Below, in pieces: positions 9,068 through 16,705 of a stretch of DNA of 64,000 bases. Every line of letters begins with the position of its first letter. Position 1 is the stretch's first letter. The DNA is taken from positions 41,761 to 105,760 of the forward strand of contig CAVYHD010000008.1 in assembly GCA_963768075.1 (NCBI GenBank), given 5' to 3'. The notes beneath the pieces were generated by a model that did not search any database, was not told the origin of the DNA, and saw only the letters and a program-made list of their open reading frames with translations. Position numbers and translations under genes: made by a program. This DNA comes from QHXW01 sp963768075. Its GTDB lineage: Bacteria; Acidobacteriota; Terriglobia; Bryobacterales; Bryobacteraceae.

Positions 9068-9520
9068 CTACCCCGCCGCTTTGAGCGTAGCTGGCCGCTT
9101 CAATCCGTTGGCGTCGTCATGCCATTTGCGGGCCGCGAGGCTGATCACCCGCAGGACTTCATTGCGGTTGAGGGGAGCCGGCAAGAGATCATAACCGCCC
9201 GAGTTCAGGACTTCCATCCACAGTTTGTCATCTGCCTGGGCCGTATAGACCAGCACCTCGGGCGGACTCGGGTAGCGGCGTACAGCTGCAAGCACGTCCT
9301 TCCAGGTGCTGTCCGTCAGTTCCACCGGGCACACGACGACGGGTACCCGGTTCGTTTCGAGGAACTGTATCGCTCCGCAAAGATCGGGAACACAATGGAA
9401 GGCCCAGTTCGTATGGGCCATGATGGATCGAAGGGATGCACAGTCCTTCTTGTGGTTATTGATCGTAAGAACTTCGAGCCTGCGTGTCTGGGAGCAAGCA
9501 CGTGGTCCCGTCATTGACAC
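9068..9520 (-). CDS. degenerate receiver-domain (pseudo-REC) protein
   Basis: A 150-aa protein with the alternating beta/alpha pattern of a CheY-like receiver (LEVLTINNH, VPVVVCPVEL, PPEVLVYTAQ, GGYDLLPAPL, NEVLRVISLAARKWH). The phospho-acceptor region reads VVVCPVE rather than LLLD, the N-terminal acidic pair is replaced by NNHKKD, and the conserved Lys before Pro is Ala (PAP). Only the Thr of VYTA remains. It should therefore be phosphorylation-independent and act as a binding module, perhaps with the nearby kinase. It sits alone between UspA and the second hsp20. Confidence 0.7.
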   Translation of the reverse strand: MSMTGPRACSQTRRLEVLTINNHKKDCASLRSIMAHTNWAFHCVPDLCGAIQFLETNRVPVVVCPVELTDSTWKDVLAAVRRYPSPPEVLVYTAQADDKLWMEVLNSGGYDLLPAPLNRNEVLRVISLAARKWHDDANGLKRPATLKAAG

Positions 9521-9861
9521 TACCTCCCTTTCTGGCGGTCGGCGTTATGCCCGACTCTAAATAGCGGTCGCCACCCAGTCCAAAAGCAAATGTAATTCCG
9601 GCTATCGTCGTAATCCTGTCAATCGATAACTGAGGCTGTAGCGCGAAAGACACTGTTCCTCCTGTGGAAATTGACCCAGCACACTGCGTTAATTCTCTTG
9701 GTAGCGGAATACCGTAGCCATCAAAATAATCCAGCAAGCGAAGATGTTCTTGATTCAATCCGAGAATGTAGAACTCTCCTTATTTTGAATGGCTGAGTCG
9801 ATGGCCCCTCATTTGCAAGAGTGTTTATTAGAGAGATCCAGCAGAGAAGGGAGAATGGTGC
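9521..9861. other. intergenic regulatory region between two divergent stress genes
   Basis: This 341-bp stretch has no convincing gene. It holds the 9802-9816 -24/-12 element facing right. Facing left, a weaker match (CGGAATTACATTTGC on the minus strand, 9586-9600) lies upstream of the pseudo-receiver gene. Confidence 0.55.
9802..9816 (+). promoter_or_regulatory. candidate sigma-54 (-24/-12) promoter of the second hsp20 gene
   Basis: TGGCCCCTCATTTGC followed by A keeps TGGC and TTGC at the exact sigma-54 spacing. Transcription would begin near 9827, about 35 bp before ATG 9862. Both hsp20 genes having such an element argues against chance. Confidence 0.55.
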
Positions 9862-10383
9862 ATGTCCCGCATTCCGGTCAAAACTGTACATTCCGCACGA
9901 AAGGTCCTGAATCACCTGACGCGATTAATGAAGTCGGTGTATGCGGAAATTCGTGAACAAGCACTTCAGCGTCGGAGACAGCAGGGGGAGGGGTACGAGC
10001 TCGAGGATTGGCTGGCCGCCGAGCGCGACGTGCTTTACTCGCCGCCTTGTATACTCACCGAAAGTCACGATTTGATTCACGTTCAAGCTGCGGTGCCCAT
10101 GGTCAACGCGAAGTCTTTGCAGGTGGATGTGTTGCCGGGGTCCATTACTATCGAAGGGCGAATGCTGGCCCCAAAGCCACGAGCAGGCGATCGAATCTGG
10201 CTCCATGAGTTCGGAGGTGAGCAGCTCTTGCGGCAGTTTGACCTCCCCGCTCGGATTGACCCGAAATACGCCAGGGCTACGCTCGAAAATGGAGTCTTAG
10301 ACATTACCGCCAAGAAAGCTGTCATGACGGTGGCCCGACCGGTCGTCGAGGAAATCAAGAGCGTGAAGCATTCGGCGGCGTAA
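9862..10383 (+). CDS. second DUF2934-Hsp20 small heat-shock protein
   Basis: A 173-aa paralog of the protein at 7573, with the same opening (MSRIPVKTV), a DUF2934 segment (IREQALQRRRQQG...LEDWLAAERD) and an alpha-crystallin domain (IHVQAAVPMVNAKSLQVDVL, ITIEGR, LHEFGGEQLLRQFDLP, ARATLENGVLDITAKK). The DUF2934 part is more diverged than in the first copy. A purine-rich GAGAAGGGAGAA precedes ATG 9862. It is convergent with the NtrC-type gene, with 32 bp between the stop codons. Confidence 0.9.
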   Translation: MSRIPVKTVHSARKVLNHLTRLMKSVYAEIREQALQRRRQQGEGYELEDWLAAERDVLYSPPCILTESHDLIHVQAAVPMVNAKSLQVDVLPGSITIEGRMLAPKPRAGDRIWLHEFGGEQLLRQFDLPARIDPKYARATLENGVLDITAKKAVMTVARPVVEEIKSVKHSAA

Positions 10384-10415
10384 AGGAAGCCGCGGACACG
10401 GACAAAGAGTAGCGT

Positions 10416-11816
10416 TTATTTGAGGTGGTGCTTGGACATCTTGTAACGCATGCGGTCGCGGCTGATGCGCAGGATGCGGGCGGCTTGAGACTGATTGCCT
10501 CCAGCCTTTTCCAGCGCTGACACCAGCAGCAGCCGTTCCTGTTCCTCGAGGGACAGGTCCTTGTCCGGTTCGGAAGCCGTGGCGGGGCCTTTGCTCGCGG
10601 TTGCCGCCACGGGTGCTTGCGCACGAAGGCTTTCCGGAAGGTCGACGACATCGATCGTCTCGCCCATGACCATCATGCACGCGTTCCCCAGCGCGTTTTC
10701 CAGCTCGCGGACGTTTCCCGGCCAACCATATCGCGCCAGGACAATCTGGGCACGCTGCGTGAGGCCCTGAATAGGCTTCTGATACTGCTCTGAGAACTTA
10801 CGAATGAAGTAGTGCTCGAGCAGGGCAAGGTCTTCTTTTCTTTCCGAGAGCCGCGGTGTGCGGATCTCGACCATGGAGAGGCGGTAATAAAGATCTTCGC
10901 GGAAGCGGCTTTGCCCAATCAGCGCCTTCAGATCGTGATTGGTGGCAGCGATCACGCGCACGTCAACTTTGCGCGCCGTGAGCGAGCCGACGCGCTGGAC
11001 CTCCTGGTTCTGGAGCACGCGCAGCAACTTGGCTTGTGTGTTCATCGGCATATCACCGATCTCATCTAAAAACAGAGTGCCGTTGTGGGCGTACTCAAAC
11101 AGGCCCATCTTATCCGCCGTTGCGCCGGTAAACGCCCCCTTGACATAGCCGAACAGCTCGCTTTCAAAAAGCGTCTCCACCACCGCGGAACAGTTGCACA
11201 CCACATAACGGCCACCCGAGACGGGGCTCAGCCGGTGCAGGGCCCGGGCCACCAGTTCCTTGCCAGTACCTGTTGCGCCGGTCACCAGTGCGGAGCGGAA
11301 ATGTGGCGCCACCCGGCGAATTCGCGCGAACATCTCCCACATGACGGGGCTGCGGCCCATCATATCTTCGAACTGGCAAGTGGAAAGCAATTCGCTGTCG
11401 ACAGCCAGCACACGTTGCCGCTGGCGCGCGTCTTCCATCAGCTTGCCGATGCGCTCGCGGAGCAACGCTATGGATACCGGCTTGTTGAGGTAATCACTGG
11501 CGCCCTTCTTGATGGCTTCAACGGCAGACTCGGTGGAGTAATGAGCCGTCATCAGCACGACTTCGATGCTCGGATCGAATTCTACGATTCGCTCGAGCGC
11601 TTCCATCCCGCTCATTTTTGGCATGACCAGGTCAAGCAGAACGATCTGCGGGTGTCCGTGAAATACGATATCCAGGCCGTCTTCGGGATCGGTAGCGGTA
11701 AAGATATCGAGGCCCTCTTGAGACAAGGCCTCGGTGATCAGCTCCAGGCTCTCAGGAGTATCGTCAATCGCCACCAGTTTGACGGGGAAAGCGGGCTGGG
11801 TCCGCATAGAATTCAT
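10416..11816 (-). CDS. NtrC-family sigma-54-dependent response regulator
   Basis: A 466-aa protein with a receiver at residues 12-125 (Asp18/19 acidic pocket, phospho-acceptor Asp62 in LLDLVMP). The AAA+ sigma-54 interaction domain follows (Walker A GATGTGKE, GAFTGA loop, Walker B GTLFLDEIGDM, sensor RFREDLYYRL). It ends in a Fis-type helix-turn-helix (NQSQAARILRISRDRMRYKM). All residues needed for sigma-54 activation are present. It is the last gene of a three-gene operon, overlapping the single-domain regulator by 4 bp. The -24/-12 promoters before both hsp20 genes are plausible targets. Confidence 0.95.
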   Translation of the reverse strand: MNSMRTQPAFPVKLVAIDDTPESLELITEALSQEGLDIFTATDPEDGLDIVFHGHPQIVLLDLVMPKMSGMEALERIVEFDPSIEVVLMTAHYSTESAVEAIKKGASDYLNKPVSIALLRERIGKLMEDARQRQRVLAVDSELLSTCQFEDMMGRSPVMWEMFARIRRVAPHFRSALVTGATGTGKELVARALHRLSPVSGGRYVVCNCSAVVETLFESELFGYVKGAFTGATADKMGLFEYAHNGTLFLDEIGDMPMNTQAKLLRVLQNQEVQRVGSLTARKVDVRVIAATNHDLKALIGQSRFREDLYYRLSMVEIRTPRLSERKEDLALLEHYFIRKFSEQYQKPIQGLTQRAQIVLARYGWPGNVRELENALGNACMMVMGETIDVVDLPESLRAQAPVAATASKGPATASEPDKDLSLEEQERLLLVSALEKAGGNQSQAARILRISRDRMRYKMSKHHLK

Positions 11817-12178
11817 TCTCCGAGCAGCTCGGCGACCTTCATCCGGAACGCCGGAATATCAACTGGTTTAGTAATGTAGGTGTTGAACCCGAGCGACAGC
11901 GCCTTTTCACGGTCGCCCTGCATGGCGTAGGCAGTCAGCGCGGCCACGGGGAGGCAGGAAAACCGCGGATCTGTGCGGATCTGCTGGATTACCGCGTTCC
12001 CATTCAGCACCGGCATCTGTATGTCCAGTAGCGCCAGATCGGGCTGGTGTTCGCGGATTTTCTCCAGCGCTTCGCGCCCGTCGCCGGCCTCGATCACCTC
12101 GTAGTCATCCATTTCCAGGATTTCCCGGATCAACTCACGACTGACGGCGTTGTCGTCGGCGACCAGGATCTTCTTCAT
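11813..12178 (-). CDS. single-domain response regulator (CheY/DivK-like)
   Basis: A 121-aa stand-alone receiver with acidic pair Asp8/Asp9, phospho-acceptor Asp52 (LALLDIQMP), Thr in ALTAYAM and Lys in ITKPVD. All signature residues are intact and there is no output domain, so it likely relays phosphate or acts through protein contacts. It overlaps the kinase stop and the NtrC start by 4 bp each, indicating translational coupling. Confidence 0.93.
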   Translation of the reverse strand: MKKILVADDNAVSRELIREILEMDDYEVIEAGDGREALEKIREHQPDLALLDIQMPVLNGNAVIQQIRTDPRFSCLPVAALTAYAMQGDREKALSLGFNTYITKPVDIPAFRMKVAELLGE

Positions 12179-14196
12179 GTCCTCCGCTGGCCATCCTCGA
12201 TACTTCGTTGGCCCGAAGTTACCATTGAGCGGCGAATCGCCTCGATCAGATGCTCCTTGGACACCGGCTTCACGAGGTAGTCGGCCGCGCCCAGCGCCAG
12301 AGCCCGATTCCTTTCATCCACAACAGAAATAATAATAACCGGAATGGCTGCAGTGGAGGGCGCCTGCTTGAGGTCCGTTAGCGTTTGCCATCCGCTCTTT
12401 CCCGGCATCAACAGGTCCAGCGTGATGATATCGGGGCACAGTTCGCGCGCTCGGCGGGTGGCTTCTGATCCTGAACTTACGGTGGTCGTGCGAAATCCGG
12501 CTTCTTCTAGATGACTCACCAGGAGTTCCTGCGCAGGACCCTCATCCTCCACCACCAAAACGAAAGGCGTCTGCTTGCCCATGGCGTCCCCGTCCCGCGC
12601 TTGCGCCTTCAGCGGGATAGTGAAGCAAAACTGGCTGCCCTTGCCGGGCTCGCTAGTCACCCAGATCCTGCCGCCATGCTGCTCGACCAATCTCTTGGTG
12701 ATTGCTAAGCCCAAACCGGTGCCCTCTCGGACACCCTTTGTGGTAGTCCCGACCTGGTGAAAAGTGCTGAAAATGGCTTCGTGCTCCTCCCTTGGAATGC
12801 CAATTCCGGTATCTGCGACGCAGAAGCACGCTGCACCGCTGGCGCTGCAGGTCTCGAACGATACGCACCCGCCCGCAGCCGTGAATTTAATTGCGTTACT
12901 CAGCAGATTGTACAGAACCTGTTTGAACCTCAGCCGATCGGCATACAAAAACAGGCCGTCCGGCACGGTGTTCGCGATCTGTATGTTCTTCGCCGCGGCC
13001 ATTGGGCGGACCGTGGCGAGAATCTCGGAAGCGGCCGCCGAGACATTGAAATGTTCGTGCTTAAGGTCCAGATGACCTGCCTCGATCTTAGAGAGGTCGA
13101 GGATATCGTTGATCAGCTCAAGCAGATGCCTGGCGCCCTGCTGGATGTGCCCCAGAAAGCGATGTTGCTTGCTCGAGAATTGAACTGCGCCCTGCTCGGC
13201 GAGCAGGTCCGAAAAGCCTATGATCGCGTTCAACGGAGTGCGGAGTTCATGGCTCATGCTAGCCAGGAATTCGTCTTTAAGCCTGTTGACTTTCGCCACC
13301 TCGCGATTTTGCAGTTCCAGCCCCTTATTCATTTCAACCAATTGTTGATTGAGGGTCCGGATTTGTTCTTCAGTCCGCTTTCGTTCGGTGACGTCGCGAA
13401 CCACGCAGATTACGCGGTCACCGCCCTCCGCCTCGTATGGGCTGAGCGTCACATCGACGGCGAATTCGGTGCCGTCGGCGCGCTTGGCGTACAAATCCAG
13501 GCCTGTCCCCATGGGCCTCATCACTGGATGGGCGAAGTAACTCGTGCGGTGGCCCGGGTGCGCACCCTGAAACCGCTGGGGCATTAGAAATTCGACAGGT
13601 TTGCCAAGTAATTCCGAGCGGGTACAACCAAACAGGTTCTCGGCTTGAACGTTTACCAAAACAATATTACCCGTACGGTCCACTTCGAGGATCGCGTCCG
13701 GGGCGGCTTCCAACAGCTTTCGATATCGCTTTTCAATTCCGGCTTCAGCCTGGGCCGCCTGCTCGCGCGCCAGAAGTTGCGCCCGCTCTTTTTCGGCGCG
13801 CTTTCGCTCGGTGATGTCGACGAGCTCGGTCATAATGCCGGTGACGTTACCAGCGGAGTCATGAAGGGGTGCGGACCATATGCTTACTTCGATCGGCGAG
13901 CCATCTTTGCGAAGCCGGGTCGTCTCGAAACCGGCCTGGGTCGCGCCCTGCATTCGGGACTGCACCAGAGAACGGAACTCCTCCTCGCGGTCCGGCGGAA
14001 TCGTTGGATTCGCATGTCCCATCACTTCGTTCTCGTTCCAGCCGAAAACGCGTTCTGCGCTGCGGTTCCACATCTTCACCCGGCCCTCGCCGTCGAGGGC
14101 GATGATCGCCACCGGTGACGCCTCTACGATCGCGTGCAGGCGCTGAACGGTCTCCCATAAGGTCTGGTCCGAGGGTCCGGAGGGATTTTGGCTCAT
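12175..14196 (-). CDS. hybrid sensor histidine kinase (PAS-PAS-HisKA-HATPase-REC)
   Basis: A 673-aa protein without membrane segments, so a cytoplasmic sensor. Two PAS domains (EASPVAIIALDGEGRV ... and EAAPDAILEVDRTGNI ...), each ending in a DITERKR/DVTERKR linker, are followed by HisKA (FLASMSHELRTPLNAII, phospho-His). Next come the HATPase boxes (N: YNLLSNAIKF; G1: DTGIGI; G2: GTGLGLAI) and a C-terminal receiver with Asp in ITLDLLMPGKSG. The frame extends upstream to 14412, but residues there overlap a UspA remnant in another frame; ATG 14196 (MSQNPSGPSDQ) immediately precedes PAS1 and is chosen. First gene of the signalling operon. Confidence 0.93.
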   Translation of the reverse strand: MSQNPSGPSDQTLWETVQRLHAIVEASPVAIIALDGEGRVKMWNRSAERVFGWNENEVMGHANPTIPPDREEEFRSLVQSRMQGATQAGFETTRLRKDGSPIEVSIWSAPLHDSAGNVTGIMTELVDITERKRAEKERAQLLAREQAAQAEAGIEKRYRKLLEAAPDAILEVDRTGNIVLVNVQAENLFGCTRSELLGKPVEFLMPQRFQGAHPGHRTSYFAHPVMRPMGTGLDLYAKRADGTEFAVDVTLSPYEAEGGDRVICVVRDVTERKRTEEQIRTLNQQLVEMNKGLELQNREVAKVNRLKDEFLASMSHELRTPLNAIIGFSDLLAEQGAVQFSSKQHRFLGHIQQGARHLLELINDILDLSKIEAGHLDLKHEHFNVSAAASEILATVRPMAAAKNIQIANTVPDGLFLYADRLRFKQVLYNLLSNAIKFTAAGGCVSFETCSASGAACFCVADTGIGIPREEHEAIFSTFHQVGTTTKGVREGTGLGLAITKRLVEQHGGRIWVTSEPGKGSQFCFTIPLKAQARDGDAMGKQTPFVLVVEDEGPAQELLVSHLEEAGFRTTTVSSGSEATRRARELCPDIITLDLLMPGKSGWQTLTDLKQAPSTAAIPVIIISVVDERNRALALGAADYLVKPVSKEHLIEAIRRSMVTSGQRSIEDGQRRT

Positions 14197-14248
14197 GAGC
14201 GATGGCGCGAGCGGTTGCGCCAGAAAAACAGTTTTATTATCCCAGTTC

Positions 14249-14458
14249 TTAGACACTGTACACCGGACACCGCGACTGGCGAATGATTGAGTACGCATTT
14301 GCGCGCAAACGTCCAACCAGGCCGCTGTCAGAGCCCCGGCCGATGACCAGAACGTCCGCTCCCAACTCTTCCGCCTGGGCGCAGCCGGTATATGGCACAT
14401 CGCCCTCACCAATCAACTGTTCTGCCTCCCGCTCATGGGGATGCAAGAGACGGGCCAA
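14249..14458 (-). pseudogene. UspA C-terminal remnant
   Basis: A 69-codon stretch reading GADVLVIGRGSDSGLVGRL and YSIIRQSRCPVYSV, the C-terminal end of a universal stress protein, closely matching the end of the intact UspA at 8138. No N-terminal half can be read upstream. It lies just before the kinase, as in stress islands where Usp genes are neighbours of sensors. Most likely a decayed copy. Confidence 0.6.
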
Positions 14459-14753
14459 ATTAGAGGCATGGTAAGTTCTTCATCGCTATAGACGCAGCTC
14501 TCCGGGCTCGTATCCTGCCTGGGTGAAGTGCCCCAGCGGGGTTGTGTTTGCGACAAATCGGAATCGACTTGCGGAGCGTGATCGGCACACACCCGGGCAA
14601 GTGGTGCGCGGGGTGGCCACGGCCAAGCCGTTTCAGCGATTAAGGTTCAGTTCGATACGTCCGAAGCCCGCGCCGGGAATTTACCACCGCCGCACCAATT
14701 GTTCAGCACGACTGACTTGCCGGCTGAATCCTCGGGCGCCGGGAGAATCCGGA
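14459..14753. other. no recognisable gene
   Basis: A stretch between the UspA remnant and the MBL hydrolase. The short open frames here show no family features. It may contain the eroded 5' part of the Usp gene. Confidence 0.4.
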
Positions 14754-15623
14754 TCATAAAGTCAGGGCCCAACCCTCACGCGCCGCGGCGGCTCCGTCGG
14801 CGTCGCGCCCCGCGTTCTCCGCGATGGCCGACACGAAGTCATCTCCATGCGAGGGGTCGTGATGGAACAGGATCAACCTTTTCGCCTTGGCGTCTCGTGC
14901 GGCGCTGACGGCATGTTCCCAGGTGCTGTGACCCCAGCCCCGGCGGTTTTGATACTCCTCGGGCGTATACTGCGCGTCGTGGATCAACATATCGGCGCTG
15001 TCTGCATAATCCCGGAGAATCGAGTCCAGCCGTGTGTCTCCATTTTCGAGATCGGTAGCGTACACCACGCTCGCGCCAGACGATTCGATGCGATAGGCTA
15101 CAGCTCCATGCGGATGGTTTACCGGAAACGAACGGATCGTCAAGCCGTCACACTGCACTTCCTCCGAGTCAATTCTCACGAAGCTCCAGCGGACCGAGAT
15201 CGAACGATAATCTACTGGAAAATACGGACTTCGCATCTGGTAAGCAATAGCCTGCTCGATATCAGGGGAGTTTGCCGACGAGTAAAAAATGAGCTCGCAA
15301 TCGGCGTCGTATAGCGGCGCAAAAAACGGGATGCCTTGAATGTGGTCCCAATGACAATGCGTGGAGAAAAAATGAATCCGGAGCTTGCGGTCTTTGAACT
15401 CGTCCTGCAGCACGGCGCCAAGCTGCCGTAACCCCGTGCCACCATCGAAAATGAATACGTCGCTGCCTGGTCCACGCACCTCTACGCAAGGTGTGTTGCC
15501 ACCGTACCCCATGGTCTCCCTTTGAGGTGTGGGTGTAGAGCCGCGCACGCCCCAGAACTTGAGCTGCAGCCGAAACGGTTGGTGACTCAAGTCAACATCA
15601 TACGCCAGGAGCGCCGGCGGCAT
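14754..15623 (-). CDS. MBL-fold metallo-hydrolase (RNase Z/phosphodiesterase-like)
   Basis: A 289-aa protein opening LKFWGVRGSTPTPQRE, with GGNTPCVEV, IFDGGTGLRQLG, the zinc motif STHCHWDHIQG, a metal-bridging aspartate region (VVYATDLENGD) and a late HHDPSHGDD. These are features of the cyclic-phosphodiesterase/RNase Z-like MBL branch often found beside sensor kinases and cyclases. It lies divergent from the FHA-cyclase gene (start codons about 100 bp apart), which makes a role in cyclic-nucleotide turnover attractive but unproven. Confidence 0.85.
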   Translation of the reverse strand: MPPALLAYDVDLSHQPFRLQLKFWGVRGSTPTPQRETMGYGGNTPCVEVRGPGSDVFIFDGGTGLRQLGAVLQDEFKDRKLRIHFFSTHCHWDHIQGIPFFAPLYDADCELIFYSSANSPDIEQAIAYQMRSPYFPVDYRSISVRWSFVRIDSEEVQCDGLTIRSFPVNHPHGAVAYRIESSGASVVYATDLENGDTRLDSILRDYADSADMLIHDAQYTPEEYQNRRGWGHSTWEHAVSAARDAKAKRLILFHHDPSHGDDFVSAIAENAGRDADGAAAAREGWALTL

Positions 15624-15720
15624 CTCCGAAAGATTTCTTTGGCGCCGCTATCGTTGCCGATATTTGAAAGATGGATCACAATAGATGGACGATTGCGCGG
15701 TTTAGATCTGAAGGAGCGTA

Positions 15721-16682
15721 TTGGGCGTGGGGAGGGTGTACCTGGATGTCTCGACTCCGCAGGAAACCCAGGAGTTGGATCTTAACCAGGGGGGGTATTG
15801 GACCATCGGCCGTGGCTCCGACAACTCGTTCGTTTTCGCCGACAACGCCATGTCCCGGCGTCATGCCGTGATCCAGCAGATGCAGGCTGGAACCTATTAT
15901 TTCATTGACCTGGGCAGCCGTAACGGATCGGCAATTAATGGTCGCAGAGTGACCATTCCCCTGGAATTGCACGACGGCGATTCGCTGGTCTGCGGACAGA
16001 CTGAAATGATCTTTCACCGCTCGGCCGTTGAGACGGTTCCTGCCCAGCCGAAACCTGATGCCGAAACCCACGTTTTGTATGCGCGCCGTCTGATCACAGT
16101 CCTGGTCGTCGACATTCGGGATTTCACGCCCTTGACACGGCAGCTTGATGAATCTATTTTGGCGCAGGCGATTGGCACATGGTTCCGGGAGGCCGGTACA
16201 ATCGTGAGGCGCTATGGCTGCTCGGGAGACAAGTACATCGGCGACGCAGTGATGGCAGTTTGGACTCATCAGGCCGGGGGTGCGAAACCGCAGGAAATGC
16301 GCCGTGTACTGGCCGCGCTCGTTGACCTTCGGTCGCTTACCGCCAGTCTCCACCAGAAATTTCCGCTACCGGCCCCTGTCCGCATTGGAGCCGGGATAAA
16401 CACGGGGATCTCCATGACGGGTAATACCGGCGCGCAGGACAACCCGGAGTTTAGCCCTCTGGGGGACAACGTGAACACGGCTTTCCGGCTGAGACTGCAA
16501 CCAAAGGGTCCGGACTCGATGTTGCTCTTGGCAAAATGACCTTCGAATGCCTGGCTGGAACACCGGATGCGCAGCTCTATTTCGAAAAACGCGCGGTCGA
16601 GTTAAAGGGGTATGATCAGGCCGTGGAAGCGTGGCTGACCTCCTTCGCGAACCTCGAAGCGTATTTGAAAAGTAGCGACTGA
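15721..16682 (+). CDS. FHA domain - class III adenylate/guanylate cyclase, one frameshift
   Basis: The N-terminal FHA domain (WTIGRGSDNSFVFAD, SRRHAVI, LGSRNGSAINGRRV) binds phospho-Thr peptides. The catalytic domain follows, with metal aspartates in VVDIRDFT and GDKYIGDAVMAVW and the substrate region LGDNVNTAFR. After NTAFR the frame is lost near 16491, where one missing base (probably a G in CTGGAG) explains it. The continuation ETATKGSGLDVALG ... VELKGYDQAVEAW runs to TGA 16682. AAGGAG at 15711-15716 supports TTG 15721, or GTG 15727. Probably a phospho-signal-gated cyclase. Confidence 0.85.
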
Positions 16683-16705
16683 GCCGGTCTGCTCCGGTAG
16701 CGCAA

